Shown: piece after piece, positions 1-8,156 of the stretch | Numbering within the stretch: position 1 is the stretch's first letter | How the letters are laid out: the number at the start of each line of letters is the position of its first letter | Assembly: GCF_013337045.2 (NCBI RefSeq) | Contig: NZ_CP118259.1 | Coordinates: 620,001-684,000, forward strand | Reading direction: 5' to 3' | DNA: 64,000 bases | DNA from: Agrobacterium vitis | Lineage (GTDB): Bacteria > Pseudomonadota > Alphaproteobacteria > Rhizobiales > Rhizobiaceae | Position numbers and translations under genes: made by a program | Notes under the pieces: model-generated | Databases searched by the model: none | What the model was told of the DNA's origin: nothing | What the model saw: the letters and a program-made list of their open reading frames with translations, nothing else

Positions 1-631
1 CATAGGGCGCGCCATCGGCTTTCAGGAAGATTTTTGCCGCTGCCGGGTCTTTTGCCAGTCGCTTGGCACCACCGGCCAGAATGGCGGCATCGCCCTGGTT
101 GAGCGTGAACCCGTCACGGGCCAGCGCAATCGCCGGGGCAAGCAGGGTGGCGCGGTCCTTGGCGCCGTATTTTTCCCGCGCCAGTTCCAGGCCCTTGACG
201 GTACCGGGCACGCCGACGGCCAGATAGCCATCCAGGCTGGCACGCGGCACGATCTCGCCCTTGTCGTCGAGATACATGTCCTTCTTGGCGGCCAGCGGCG
301 CCTTTTCACGGAAATCGATGAAATCGGTACTGCCATCTTTCAGCCGAATGGTCATGAAGCCGCCGCCGCCGATATTTCCGGCGGTCGGATAGGTCACCGC
401 CAGCGCATAGCCGACAGCCACGGCGGCATCGACCGCATTGCCGCCGGATTTCAGAACCTGCACGCCGATATCGGTCGCCAGATGCTGGGCCGTGACCACC
501 ATGCCGTTTCGGCCTTCGACCGGAGCAGGCGAGGCGGCATGAAGCGATGTCATCGGCGCAAGCACCAGTGCCAGCGCTGTCAACAGGCCTGAGGATGGGA
601 ACAGCAAGGATCTACAGCGGAACATAATCAT
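1..631 (-). CDS. ggt: Gamma-glutamyltransferase, N-terminal part (runs off the window)
   Basis: This is the N-terminal 210 residues of a gamma-glutamyltranspeptidase, a periplasmic enzyme that cleaves glutathione and transfers its gamma-glutamyl group. After a signal peptide ending near LHAAS the protein shows the family's opening segment: GMVVTAQHLAT, then KSGGNAVDAAVAVGYAL, the glycine-rich NIGGGGF loop and a DFREKAP segment. The catalytic threonine of the autoprocessing site lies further along and outside the window. The start is the ATG at 631, with GAGG eight bases upstream; a second in-frame ATG follows at 625. The reading frame is open to the window edge. The family assignment is confident; the substrate is inferred from the family. 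Confidence 0.9.
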   Translation of the reverse strand, partial: MIMFRCRSLLFPSSGLLTALALVLAPMTSLHAASPAPVEGRNGMVVTAQHLATDIGVQVLKSGGNAVDAAVAVGYALAVTYPTAGNIGGGGFMTIRLKDGSTDFIDFREKAPLAAKKDMYLDDKGEIVPRASLDGYLAVGVPGTVKGLELAREKYGAKDRATLLAPAIALARDGFTLNQGDAAILAGGAKRLAKDPAAAKIFLKADGAPY

Positions 632-884
632 CAAAACGACCTCTGGAGCACAACAGGTTTTCGTTTGTCTTTTCGGAAAAATCGGATTTCCCTTTTCCGG
701 GACAATCATTGGCCGAAAGAGAATACGGTCATCCGGCGAGGTCGAAAGGTATCACCCATAACGGATCTTGCAACCACGGCAGCGGCAAGATCAATCCGAT
801 TTTCCGGTCCATCGTTTCATGCGCACCCGATGTCATGCAAAACCGGCGGCAATCTGAAGTATGAATGGAAGGCGGCCCTTGGTA

Positions 885-1454
885 TTAAATCTTATCTCCG
901 GCCTCTTTGGCCAGCATCGTTCCCCGGCATTCCAGCCCACAGATGAAGCGATCGAACAGGGTTTCGAATGTGATGATGTCGTCAGCGCTCCAGTCTTCCA
1001 CGGTCTGGCCAATCACCTCGCGGCGCACAGTGTCGAAGTGATGCAGCAATTCCTCGCCGACTGGCGTCAGGGTGACGATGGTGCGCCGGGCATCGGCCTG
1101 TGAGGCCTCCCGCCGCAGGGCGCCGCGCCGGACGAGATCGGCCACGACGCGGCTTGCCCGCGACGGATCGATACGCATCTGCTCGGCAATCACCCCGACG
1201 GTCACTTCCTGGCCACGCGCGGCATGGGAAACCACCTTCACCACATCGAAGTGGGAAAGTTCCATGCCGTGGCCCTCGCTCATCCGGCTGAGCGCAATGC
1301 GCGACATGAAGCGGCGGCCCATCATCATGCGCAGCCGGGCCATGGTCTGTGAAATGCCGTCCAAGGCCGTTTCGACGCCCGCAGGGGCTTGCTCACCAGC
1401 AAGATCGGCGCCCGGGGCGGGCAGATGTTCGGCGCGGTCTTGAGGTTGGGTCAT
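885..1454 (-). CDS. MarR-family transcriptional repressor
   Basis: This 189-residue protein has a winged-helix MarR domain over roughly residues 35-165 (SHFDVVKVVSHAA, VGVIAEQMRIDPSRASRVVADLVRRGALRR, then the wing DARRTIVTLTPVGEELL). It stands divergent to an MFS drug exporter, the usual arrangement for a repressor of efflux that responds to small phenolic or toxic ligands. The shared 200-bp spacer carries two copies of a 26-bp repeat likely to be its operators, the nearer one only about 30 bases from its own start, which implies autorepression. The first 30 residues are rich in Ala, Pro and Glu and lie outside the domain. The ligand is unknown. Confidence 0.85.
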   Translation of the reverse strand: MTQPQDRAEHLPAPGADLAGEQAPAGVETALDGISQTMARLRMMMGRRFMSRIALSRMSEGHGMELSHFDVVKVVSHAARGQEVTVGVIAEQMRIDPSRASRVVADLVRRGALRREASQADARRTIVTLTPVGEELLHHFDTVRREVIGQTVEDWSADDIITFETLFDRFICGLECRGTMLAKEAGDKI

Positions 1455-1486
1455 GCGAAAGCCAGTGCAGATGGGAGTTCACGAAA

Positions 1487-1555
1487 ATATGTGCTTTTAT
1501 CATATATGTGCTGATTGACAATAAAACACAATATATGCTTTTATCACATATATGA
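1487..1555. promoter_or_regulatory. Tandem operator repeats between marR-type gene and MFS exporter
   Basis: Two 26-bp direct repeats lie at about 1486-1511 and 1530-1555. They agree at all but three or four positions, and their start points are 44 bp apart, close to four helical turns. Each copy contains the core TGCTTTTATCA flanked by ATAT(G/A)TG-like half-sites that form an imperfect inverted repeat. A TTGACA box at 1515-1520 lies between them and the second copy covers the expected -10 position of the exporter promoter. Binding by the adjacent MarR protein is an inference. Confidence 0.75.
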
Positions 1556-1657
1556 CAAGAGCAATGAACGTTCCGTTCTCCGCTCGTTCAGGCCATCGCA
1601 CCCCAGACAATCGCGCCTTTCCAGCTCCTTCTGCCTTGCAACCAAAGAGATTTCTGC

Positions 1658-3220
1658 ATGGATACTGCCCTGTCCGATCCGGCCGTCGCTCCCAAGACGG
1701 TGGAGCCGCCACCCTTCCAGTCACTGGTGCCGGACCCGCGCCTGCGGATGATGTTGTTTCTGTTCCTGATGACGGCGCTGTTCATGGCGACGCTGGACAA
1801 TCAGATTGTCTCCACGGCATTGCCGACCATCGTTGGCGAGTTCGGCCAGCTGGAGCGGTTCGGGTGGGTGGGGTCCGCCTATCTTCTGGCCACCAGCGCG
1901 GTCATGCCGCTCTATGGCAAGCTGGGCGATCTGTTCGGCCGCAAATATGTGATGATGACGGCCATCGCGATTTTCACCGTCGGCTCGCTGATCTGCGGCT
2001 CGGCGGTCTCGATGAACACGCTGATTGCAGCACGGGTTCTACAAGGGCTTGGTGGCGGCGGCATCATGGTGTCGATTTTTTCCATCAATGCCGACCTGTT
2101 CGAGCCGCGGGTGCGGGCTCGTTATCAGAGCTATTCCAGCCTGGTGCTGATGGCATCAGGCGCGGTCGGTCCCACCCTGGGCGGCACGATGAGCGACCTG
2201 TTCGGCTGGCGGTCGATCTTTCTCGTCAATTTGCCGATCGGCATTCTGGTGCTGGTTGGTCTTGGCCTCTATCTGCCCTATCGCAAGCCGCATCGGCGTC
2301 CGAAAATCGACTATGCCGGGGCGCTGCTGCTGGCCTGCGCTGTGACCAGCGTGGTGTTCTGGGCCGATAGCGGCCAGATCTTTGGTTCGTTGGTAGCACC
2401 GGCAAGCCTCGGCGTCGTTGCCTTCGGTCTGGTCTGCGCCGTCGTGTTCGTGCAGGTGGAAAAGCGGGCTGCAGAACCGATGGTGCCGATCAGCCTGATG
2501 CGCAATTCCACCGCCCGGCTGCTGTGGATCATATCGCTGGCCAGCGGTGCTGTCGGTATCGGCTCTGTCAATTATGTTGCGCTCTATCTGCAAACCACCA
2601 CCGGGCTGTCGCCGACACTGGCTGGTCTGTTGTTCATTGCTGTGACGGGCGGCATCGCCATTGGTTCGCTCAGCAGCGGACGGCTGATTTCCTCGACAGG
2701 TCGCTACAAGATCTTCGGGGTGATCGGCGGCGCGGGCAGCTGCATTGCTTTTACCCTGTTCAGCCAATTGCCGGTTGGCACGCCGATTGCGGTGATTGGC
2801 GCCCTGATGCTGATGCATGGCATCAGCGTCGGTATCGGCCAGCAGATCCCGGTAATCGGCGTGCAGAATGCCGTGGCCCAGAAGGATGTCGGGGCTGCCA
2901 CCGGCACGGTGACGCTGACCCGCATGGGTGGCGCCTCCATCGCCATTTCCATCTATGGCGCGGTGCTATCCGCCTTCATGACCGGCGGTGCAGCAATCCC
3001 CGGCGTCGGCAATATCGAAAGCCTGACACCGGCGGCCATTGCGGCGCTGGACCCGGCAGCCCGTGCGGCGGTCTCGGCCACCTATGCCCATGCATTCGGG
3101 CCGGTGTTTATCAGCATGGCGCTGATTATTGGCTGCGGCTTCATCGCGTCCTGCTGCTTGAAAAACGTCCGCTTGCCGACCGGCGGTGCCCCGAAACCGG
3201 TGGAGGCCGTGGCGGAGTGA
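1658..3220 (+). CDS. MFS multidrug exporter, DHA2 (EmrB/QacA) family
   Basis: This 520-residue membrane protein is a proton-driven drug exporter of the 14-helix DHA2 group. The first helix holds the DHA2 motif region ALFMATLDNQIVSTALPTI, followed by the loop motif A GKLGDLFGRK near residue 87 and the antiporter motif C region SGAVGPTLGGTMSD. The hydrophobic segments run to the C-terminus and the length fits the family. It is divergent from the MarR-type repressor, so expression is probably induced by the exported compound or a related ligand. No membrane-fusion partner gene is adjacent, so it may act alone in the inner membrane. The substrate cannot be read from the sequence. Confidence 0.92.
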   Translation: MDTALSDPAVAPKTVEPPPFQSLVPDPRLRMMLFLFLMTALFMATLDNQIVSTALPTIVGEFGQLERFGWVGSAYLLATSAVMPLYGKLGDLFGRKYVMMTAIAIFTVGSLICGSAVSMNTLIAARVLQGLGGGGIMVSIFSINADLFEPRVRARYQSYSSLVLMASGAVGPTLGGTMSDLFGWRSIFLVNLPIGILVLVGLGLYLPYRKPHRRPKIDYAGALLLACAVTSVVFWADSGQIFGSLVAPASLGVVAFGLVCAVVFVQVEKRAAEPMVPISLMRNSTARLLWIISLASGAVGIGSVNYVALYLQTTTGLSPTLAGLLFIAVTGGIAIGSLSSGRLISSTGRYKIFGVIGGAGSCIAFTLFSQLPVGTPIAVIGALMLMHGISVGIGQQIPVIGVQNAVAQKDVGAATGTVTLTRMGGASIAISIYGAVLSAFMTGGAAIPGVGNIESLTPAAIAALDPAARAAVSATYAHAFGPVFISMALIIGCGFIASCCLKNVRLPTGGAPKPVEAVAE

Positions 3221-3283
3221 TTTGCCCGGCATAGCGAGGCTGTGCTAACCAAAGGGAAAAGCATCCCTTTGTTGAAGGCGAGC

Positions 3284-4309
3284 ATGGCCCCGGTATACCG
3301 CATAATTTTCGCCCTTGCTGCCGCTGCCTTGTCCGGCCTGTTTGCTGCCGTCTCCACCATGGCAGCAGAGCCGTTCACCGCCCGTGATCCGGGCTTTCTG
3401 GGCGATCAGGATGCGACGCGGATCGTCGAAAAAGTCGGCGACATGGAAAAGGCGCTGGGGGATGAAGCGGTTCTGGCCGGGCATTTCGCCGGTCTGGTTT
3501 CCCCGCCGGAAGAAACGGCCAGCCTGCACCAATTAACAGGCAATGTGCCGGGCCTGGTCTATGTCCTGCCGGTCGTTCATGACGAGGTGCGCGGCACGCT
3601 GATCGACATGCGCTTTACCGGCAAGGCGGCAGTGGATGGTTTTCGCCAGAAGCTCGATCAAACCTTCGGCCCATCCGATCCCGCCTGTAGCGATGACATT
3701 CAAGCCTATTGGGCGGTTCATAAGGACCGTTCGCTGGCCTTGCGGGTCGATGTCTACGAGACGGAAGCCACCGCGCAACTGACATTGTTTGCGTCCGCCC
3801 CTCCGGATGCCAATTGCAAGATCAATTCCGCGCCGCCCAATGCGCTGTTGGACAAGGTGGCATTGACGGCATTGCTCGCCCGGCTGAAGACCGAACCGCC
3901 GCCATGGAATGATGCGGATGCCACGGAGGCCTGGCTGAAGTCTTATGGCGAAGTCGCCGTTGAAAGGCCGGACAATTGCTCGGCGCAACTGGACATCGCC
4001 AAACCGCAGCAACAGCTTGGCGGCATCGGCACGTTCTCGGCCAGCCTGCGCCTTTGCATCGTCTCCAGGTTTGGCAAGCCGTCCAGCCTGTTTCTTTACG
4101 CCGGTGAAAACGATCTGTTCGGTTTTCGCAAGACGGAACAATCGCTGGAAGCAGCCCTTGGCCCCCGCCATGCGCAATGCAGTGGCGAGGGCCGGGAGGT
4201 CTGGGTGGTTAGTCCCGAAGTGACGGCGGTTCTGAGCCGGCTCTATCCCTCGTTCGGGGTGCTGATCGTCAACGCGCCGGTGACGGCGCTGGCCGATTGC
4301 CGGGAGTGA
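3284..4309 (+). CDS. Exported protein of unknown function (rhizobial type)
   Basis: I do not recognise a described family. The frame encodes about 341 residues, beginning with a clear signal peptide (hydrophobic stretch IIFALAAAALSGLFAAVS, with a probable cleavage site after TMAA), so the mature protein should be periplasmic. It contains several cysteines (for example PACSDD, ANCKIN, DNCSAQ, LRLCIV, HAQCSG, LADCRE) that could pair as disulphides. The ATG at 3284 is preferred because AAGG lies nine bases upstream; a GTG at 3242 in frame is the longer alternative. It follows the exporter by about 60 bp on the same strand and may be cotranscribed. Confidence 0.7.
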   Translation: MAPVYRIIFALAAAALSGLFAAVSTMAAEPFTARDPGFLGDQDATRIVEKVGDMEKALGDEAVLAGHFAGLVSPPEETASLHQLTGNVPGLVYVLPVVHDEVRGTLIDMRFTGKAAVDGFRQKLDQTFGPSDPACSDDIQAYWAVHKDRSLALRVDVYETEATAQLTLFASAPPDANCKINSAPPNALLDKVALTALLARLKTEPPPWNDADATEAWLKSYGEVAVERPDNCSAQLDIAKPQQQLGGIGTFSASLRLCIVSRFGKPSSLFLYAGENDLFGFRKTEQSLEAALGPRHAQCSGEGREVWVVSPEVTAVLSRLYPSFGVLIVNAPVTALADCRE

Positions 4310-4324
4310 GGAGGAAAGATCCTC

Positions 4325-4957
4325 TCACTTCACCTCGATAACGAAGTCTTCACGAGCGCGGCGGACTTTTTTCAGGTTGACCAGCCAGTCGCCGTCCGGC
4401 TGACGATAGCCGAGCGGCAGGATGGCGACGGAGCGCAGGCCCTTGGCGCGCAGATCGAGAATTTCATCAAGCGCCGCCGGATCGAAGCCTTCCATCGGGG
4501 TGGAATCCACCTCTTCGAAGGCGGCAGCCGTCAGCGACAGCCCAAGCGCGATATAGGCCTGGCGGGCCGCATGTTCGAAATTCACTTCGGCGTCGCGTGG
4601 TGGATAGGTATCCAGCAGCATCTTGCGATAGTTTTCCCAGCCTTCATTGGTGAAATTGCGCTCGGCATTGGTGAGATCAAACATCGTGTTGATCCGTTCC
4701 GCCGTGTAATTGTCCCAGGCGGCAAACACCAGCAGATGCGAGCAATCGGTGATCTGGCCCTGGTTCCAGGCGATCGGCTTGATCCGCTCGCGGATCTCCT
4801 TGTTGGTCACGACAAGCACGGAAAACGGCTGCAAGCCGCTGGAGGTCGGCGCCAGCCGGGCCGCCTCGACAATACGCTCGACCTTGTCTTCGGCAACAGT
4901 CTTTGACGGGTCCATTTTCTTGGCGGCATAACGCCAGTTCAATTTATCAAGCAGCAC
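4325..4957 (-). CDS. Nitroreductase-family NAD(P)H-dependent flavoprotein
   Basis: This 210-residue protein belongs to the FMN-dependent nitroreductase fold and is closest in layout to NfsB/dihydropteridine-reductase-like enzymes. Recognisable segments are RYAAKKMDP at the N-terminus, EAARLAPTSSGLQPFSVLVV (FMN phosphate contact region), the AARQAYIALGLSLTAAAFEEVDSTPMEGF segment and the C-terminal RSVAILPLGYR. It probably reduces nitroaromatics or quinones in the cytoplasm using NAD(P)H. It is convergent with the upstream exported-protein gene, only 15 bp away. About 30 bp before its start there is a hairpin with perfect 8-bp arms CCTGCCCG (4985-4992) and CGGGCAGG (5000-5007), which would fall in the leader of the mRNA. 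The physiological substrate is unknown. Confidence 0.9.
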   Translation of the reverse strand: MLLDKLNWRYAAKKMDPSKTVAEDKVERIVEAARLAPTSSGLQPFSVLVVTNKEIRERIKPIAWNQGQITDCSHLLVFAAWDNYTAERINTMFDLTNAERNFTNEGWENYRKMLLDTYPPRDAEVNFEHAARQAYIALGLSLTAAAFEEVDSTPMEGFDPAALDEILDLRAKGLRSVAILPLGYRQPDGDWLVNLKKVRRAREDFVIEVK

Positions 4958-5218
4958 GATACTATCCTTATGGGAGGAGAATTGCCTGCCCGATGTAGGC
5001 GGGCAGGGGCTGTTTCACAACCGAGCGAAAGAGAAATGCAGTGTTCATGATTGGGTGACACTGCGGATCGGTGTTGTAGGCCCTTCAACAGCGACTTGGG
5101 CGCGCGGTAGGCGAGTGTGTTCGGAAAAGAGCGTTTAGGATGATGGTTTGCAATCTATGATTGACATAACTTGTGACGCAGTCCTATAAACAGCCAAGTC
5201 TATCTGAGGTGTTTTTAG

Positions 5219-5791
5219 ATGATATTGAATGAATTTAACTATAGGCGATTTCGCGGTCGAATTCACACCCTTGGCAATGTTGAGACGGCAATAACGTGTT
5301 CGATATTTGCGGCAAAAAAACTATTCGAAAATTCAAATATATTTGGATACCCTTCATTTGAAGAGGCCGCAGCCGGTTTGCGCGGTGAGGCCGATGATTT
5401 GCTGCTGGTGCCTGCTGCTTACCCTGGTGTAGGTTCCTTTCTTATGGATGAGCGGCTTGCTTTAAGAGGCGCGACGACGTTCGAAATTCCTGCCTTGGTT
5501 GCTTGTGGCCGGCTAGGTGCGCATCGTTATGAAAAACTGTTTCACCATCCAGCGACCGCAAGCCTCCTTCCATGCATTTCTTGCTTCACGTATGGCGAAA
5601 CAGTAGAAGTTTCTAGTAACGAAGTCGCTGCGCATTGCATGAATGAAGATGATTTGCGGTTCGCGGCGGTCACGAATCAGCTAGTTGCTGAGCATTTTAA
5701 TCTGCCGATATGTCAAGTATTGCGCCGTCAACGGGATATGGCTTGGCTATTGTTTGCATCGGAGGCATCGGAATGCAAAGAGTCGCCATAG
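5219..5791 (+). CDS. Prephenate-dehydratase-like protein (tentative)
   Basis: The 190-residue product is not a standard PheA, but its plan resembles the prephenate dehydratase/decarboxylase fold. There is an opening strand and helix IHTLGNVETAITCSIFAAKKLF, like the LGP.GT..E.AA element, then FEEAAAGLRGEADDLLLVPAAYPGVGSFLMD, like the geaDyalVP segment that lines the substrate pocket, and ATTFEIPALVACG. No ACT domain follows and the usual TRF motif is not evident. It overlaps the next gene by 19 bases, so the two are translationally coupled, and a LysE-type exporter follows. The DNA is visibly AT-richer than its neighbours. Function is inferred and uncertain; a non-enzymatic binding role is possible. 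Confidence 0.5.
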   Translation: MILNEFNYRRFRGRIHTLGNVETAITCSIFAAKKLFENSNIFGYPSFEEAAAGLRGEADDLLLVPAAYPGVGSFLMDERLALRGATTFEIPALVACGRLGAHRYEKLFHHPATASLLPCISCFTYGETVEVSSNEVAAHCMNEDDLRFAAVTNQLVAEHFNLPICQVLRRQRDMAWLLFASEASECKESP

Positions 5792-6183
5792 TCGTAACAA
5801 AAGCGCTATCAGGCGGATTGGCTGCGAATGCCGCCGCGATTTTAAGTGGGCAATTGGCAGCCTGCCGTCAGGGTTTCTTCGCGCCATCTCCGGTTGTTGA
5901 CCTTGATGGCCTTCCCCATGCGACCGTCAACCAGAATATCGTGCTGCTGAAGGCAAGCGGTGGACAGCAGATATTGAATACGGCAAAGACATTGTGCCAG
6001 CGTGAGGATTTGGTTGTTCTTGTCTTCTCTGGTGAGGGGCAGGCGACGAGCAATGACGTTCAAGCGTATTCCGGGGCTGTTGCATCCAGCACGGCTGAAA
6101 GGCTTGGTTTGATTGCCATGCTGATCGCGGGGCCGGATCAGCAGGTAAGGCAGGCCACGAAAAAATTTTCTATCTTTGAATAA
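5773..6183 (+). CDS. DUF2000-family protein
   Basis: This 136-residue protein matches the DUF2000 pattern: an opening strand VAIVVTKALSGGLAANAAAILSGQLAA, a middle segment with DLDGLPHATVNQNIVLLKAS, and a closing LGLIAMLIAGPDQQVRQATKKFS. The family is of unknown biochemical role and adopts a small alpha/beta fold. The ATG at 5773 is chosen because GGAGG stands eight bases upstream; that site lies inside the end of the preceding gene, and the 19-base overlap points to translational coupling. Its operon position between a prephenate-dehydratase-like gene and a LysE exporter suggests a role with an amino-acid-like compound, which is inference. Confidence 0.75.
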   Translation: MQRVAIVVTKALSGGLAANAAAILSGQLAACRQGFFAPSPVVDLDGLPHATVNQNIVLLKASGGQQILNTAKTLCQREDLVVLVFSGEGQATSNDVQAYSGAVASSTAERLGLIAMLIAGPDQQVRQATKKFSIFE

Positions 6184-6206
6184 TCAGATAAGGCTGCTGC
6201 ATAATG

Positions 6207-6230
6207 CTTTAAACCGGAATCGGTTTAAAG
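6207..6230. repeat. Perfect intergenic palindrome, arms CTTTAAACCG/CGGTTTAAAG
   Basis: Ten-base arms at 6207-6216 and 6221-6230 separated by GAAT form a strong hairpin 24 bases after the DUF2000 stop codon. Weaker outer pairing (CATAAT with ATTATG) extends it. It may end transcription of the upstream genes or be part of a dispersed rhizobial repeat; there is no T tract. Confidence 0.7.
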
Positions 6231-6259
6231 CGAAAATTATGTAGCATATATAAAGAGCG

Positions 6260-6415
6260 ACAGCGAACCTTTGTGCGCCATATAGGGCGCACGGCGCTGT
6301 AGAGCACGTCCGCGTTTCGTTGAATCGCGTAAGGTCTCTAAGTTTTTGTTTACACATTTCCGGACCGAAAGCCGGTTTCCACTTTTCCCTGACAAACCCT
6401 AGAAAAGTAGATAGA
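6260..6415. repeat. Dispersed rhizobial intergenic repeat (RIME-like), copy 1
   Basis: This stretch carries a 7-bp hairpin GTGCGCC (6273-6279) / GGCGCAC (6286-6292), then a block containing AAGTTTTTGTTTAC, a CCGGTTTCC-like palindrome half and TTTCCACTTTTCC. The last block recurs at 15390-15470, also between genes. The arrangement resembles intergenic mosaic elements described in rhizobia; membership is judged by eye. Confidence 0.5.
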
Positions 6416-6426
6416 GCGAGACGACT

Positions 6427-7032
6427 GTGAATTTTCCGTTACTTCTGTCAATGACAGCTTTCGCCTTGGCGGCGTCCATTTCTCCCGGCCCGGTCAATAT
6501 TGTCGCTCTCGCCTCGGGCATGCGGTACGGCCTGCGGAAGTCGCAGTCTCATGTGCTTGGGGCAAGCCTCGGCTTCGTATTGCTGCTTCTCATCGTGGGC
6601 TATTGCTTGGAAGAGAGCGTCCGGGAATTCCCCTTGATGCTGCTGATCGTGAAATGGGCTGGGGTGGGGTTCCTGCTTTATATGGCCTATGGCTTGGCGG
6701 TCGATCATGGGGCTCTCGCTGGTGAAGAGGAAGCAAGGCCACCCTCCCTGCTGCAAGCTGCCTCTATGCAATGGCTTAATCCCAAGGCGTGGCTCGCCAG
6801 CATGGCTGGCGTCGGTGCGTTTGCGCTTGACGGGGTTCCGTTCGCCCTTCCGATCTTCGCGCTTGTCTATGGTCTTGTGTGCTACGTCTCGATTGCCGTA
6901 TGGGCCGCAGCCGGGGCTCGTATGGGGACGTGGGTGCAAAGCCCCGGCGCGTTGAAAGTGCTCAACAGAGTTTTAGCAACACTGCTTGTGACAAGTGCAT
7001 TCTATCTGATGTTTGAAAACCTTCGGGGCTGA
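6427..7032 (+). CDS. LysE-family amino acid exporter
   Basis: The 201-residue protein is a LysE/RhtB-type inner-membrane exporter with about six hydrophobic segments. It shows the family's first-helix motif SPGPVNIVALASGMRYGLRKS, then LGASLGFVLLLLIVG, a WAGVGFLLYMAYGL segment and the conserved MQWLNPKAWLASMAGVGAF motif. The start is a GTG at 6427 preceded by a weak purine stretch; the N-terminal length fits the family. It lies 243 bp downstream of the DUF2000 gene on the same strand with a palindrome between, so it may be an independent unit or be read through. The substrate is likely an amino acid or analogue. Confidence 0.9.
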   Translation: MNFPLLLSMTAFALAASISPGPVNIVALASGMRYGLRKSQSHVLGASLGFVLLLLIVGYCLEESVREFPLMLLIVKWAGVGFLLYMAYGLAVDHGALAGEEEARPPSLLQAASMQWLNPKAWLASMAGVGAFALDGVPFALPIFALVYGLVCYVSIAVWAAAGARMGTWVQSPGALKVLNRVLATLLVTSAFYLMFENLRG

Positions 7033-7109
7033 TACCACAGGTCTGTTTCATGAGGCGTCGCCTTATGCCAAGTCTCGAAGATGCGAACCGCATCCTCGAC
7101 TTGAAAAAT

Positions 7110-7190
7110 TGAAAATATATCAAAATTATCAGAGGCTTGAAATATTTTCAAAAGGAATACGAAGCGTCATTTTCTAAACCTCCGTATTAC
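7110..7190. repeat. Repeat family A, copy 1 (TTGA-A/T element plus AATACG hairpin)
   Basis: The region carries TTGAAATATTTTCAA (7138-7152), a short palindrome, followed by a hairpin AATACG (7156-7161) / CGTATT (7183-7188). The last bases overlap the stop codon of the nuclease-like gene, so it may also act as that gene's terminator. Related sequence occurs at 22835-22851 and 52840-52892. Confidence 0.55.
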
Positions 7191-8077
7191 TTTTCGACAA
7201 ACACCGCCTGTGTCAGATCGGCATCGAAACGGTAGCGGTCGTTTTCCCGGCGCAGCAATTGCGAGAGCGGCACTTCCGTTCGGTTGTCGATAATCACCTT
7301 GTCGTTTTCGCTCTCCGTCTTGCGCAGCCACTCGACCAGATCGGTCTCACCGGATTTGAGAAAATCGCAGCCGCGGCGGAAGAGTTTCGGAAAGATCAGT
7401 TGGGCCTTGCCGGTGCCGTCTTCCTCTTCCTCGCCCGGCTTGCTGCCGCTCGCCCAGCCAAGATCGCTGAGATCGGTGAGGGCAAACCGTTCCGTCTTAT
7501 CCACCGCCCAGACGCCAAGGTCCGCATCCCGCGCCTGTCTTGCGGCCTCGGAAATCGTCTCGCGTTGGTCCACCGGCGCGGAACTATAGAGCATGGGATA
7601 GGCCATGCCGCTGGAAATCAACCGGTAATTGGCGCTGGCCTCCAGGGTCTTGGTTGAAATCGCGCCGGTATCGCCGGAGGAAAACGGATTGCCGTTAAAC
7701 GTCAGATAGCAGATCGGCCGCCCGTGAACATCGGCGGAGGCCGTCAGAATCCCGGCCTGGATGGTTTGCGGCTCGGCAGCGGTGACGGTTTCTTTCGTGA
7801 GCGAAAAGGAGGAAAAGCCGATGAGATCGCGCAGCAGATAATCCCGCGCCACCCCGCCGCGCGGCTGTGCCTTGCTCTCGTAATGGGTTTCGGGCGTATC
7901 GATCCCTTCCAGCCGCAGTTGATGGCTGCCATCCTTGGCGGGTCGCAGCAGATGGGCGCGGTAGATATCGGCAAGCAGGTTTTCATCATCCGGGCGAAAC
8001 CGCACCGAATCGCCATCCGGCTGCTTGCCGATGATGATGATCGTGCCGGGAACGTAGCGATAATTCTGCAAGGCCAT
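7187..8077 (-). CDS. Staphylococcal-nuclease-like protein (thermonuclease fold)
   Basis: The 296-residue product carries an SNase-type OB-fold nuclease domain over about residues 15-185. Key elements are the calcium-site strand GDSVRF (22-27), RLEGIDTPE with the active-site-like Arg55, Asp60 and Glu63, and a DVHGRPICYL segment that supplies the second catalytic arginine of the family. The C-terminal 110 residues (after WAVDKTERFALTDLSDLGW) form an extra domain of unknown role. No signal peptide is visible, unlike classical secreted thermonucleases. It is the last of three minus-strand genes; the two upstream are paralogues of unknown family, so the nuclease may work with them. Confidence 0.8.
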   Translation of the reverse strand: MALQNYRYVPGTIIIIGKQPDGDSVRFRPDDENLLADIYRAHLLRPAKDGSHQLRLEGIDTPETHYESKAQPRGGVARDYLLRDLIGFSSFSLTKETVTAAEPQTIQAGILTASADVHGRPICYLTFNGNPFSSGDTGAISTKTLEASANYRLISSGMAYPMLYSSAPVDQRETISEAARQARDADLGVWAVDKTERFALTDLSDLGWASGSKPGEEEEDGTGKAQLIFPKLFRRGCDFLKSGETDLVEWLRKTESENDKVIIDNRTEVPLSQLLRRENDRYRFDADLTQAVFVEK

Positions 8078-8156
8078 GGGCGATCCTCCGTTGCCATCAA
8101 TGGTTGGGTATCAGCAAACCGCAGATCTGTGTCATGGGTGAGACAGAGGAGGCCGA

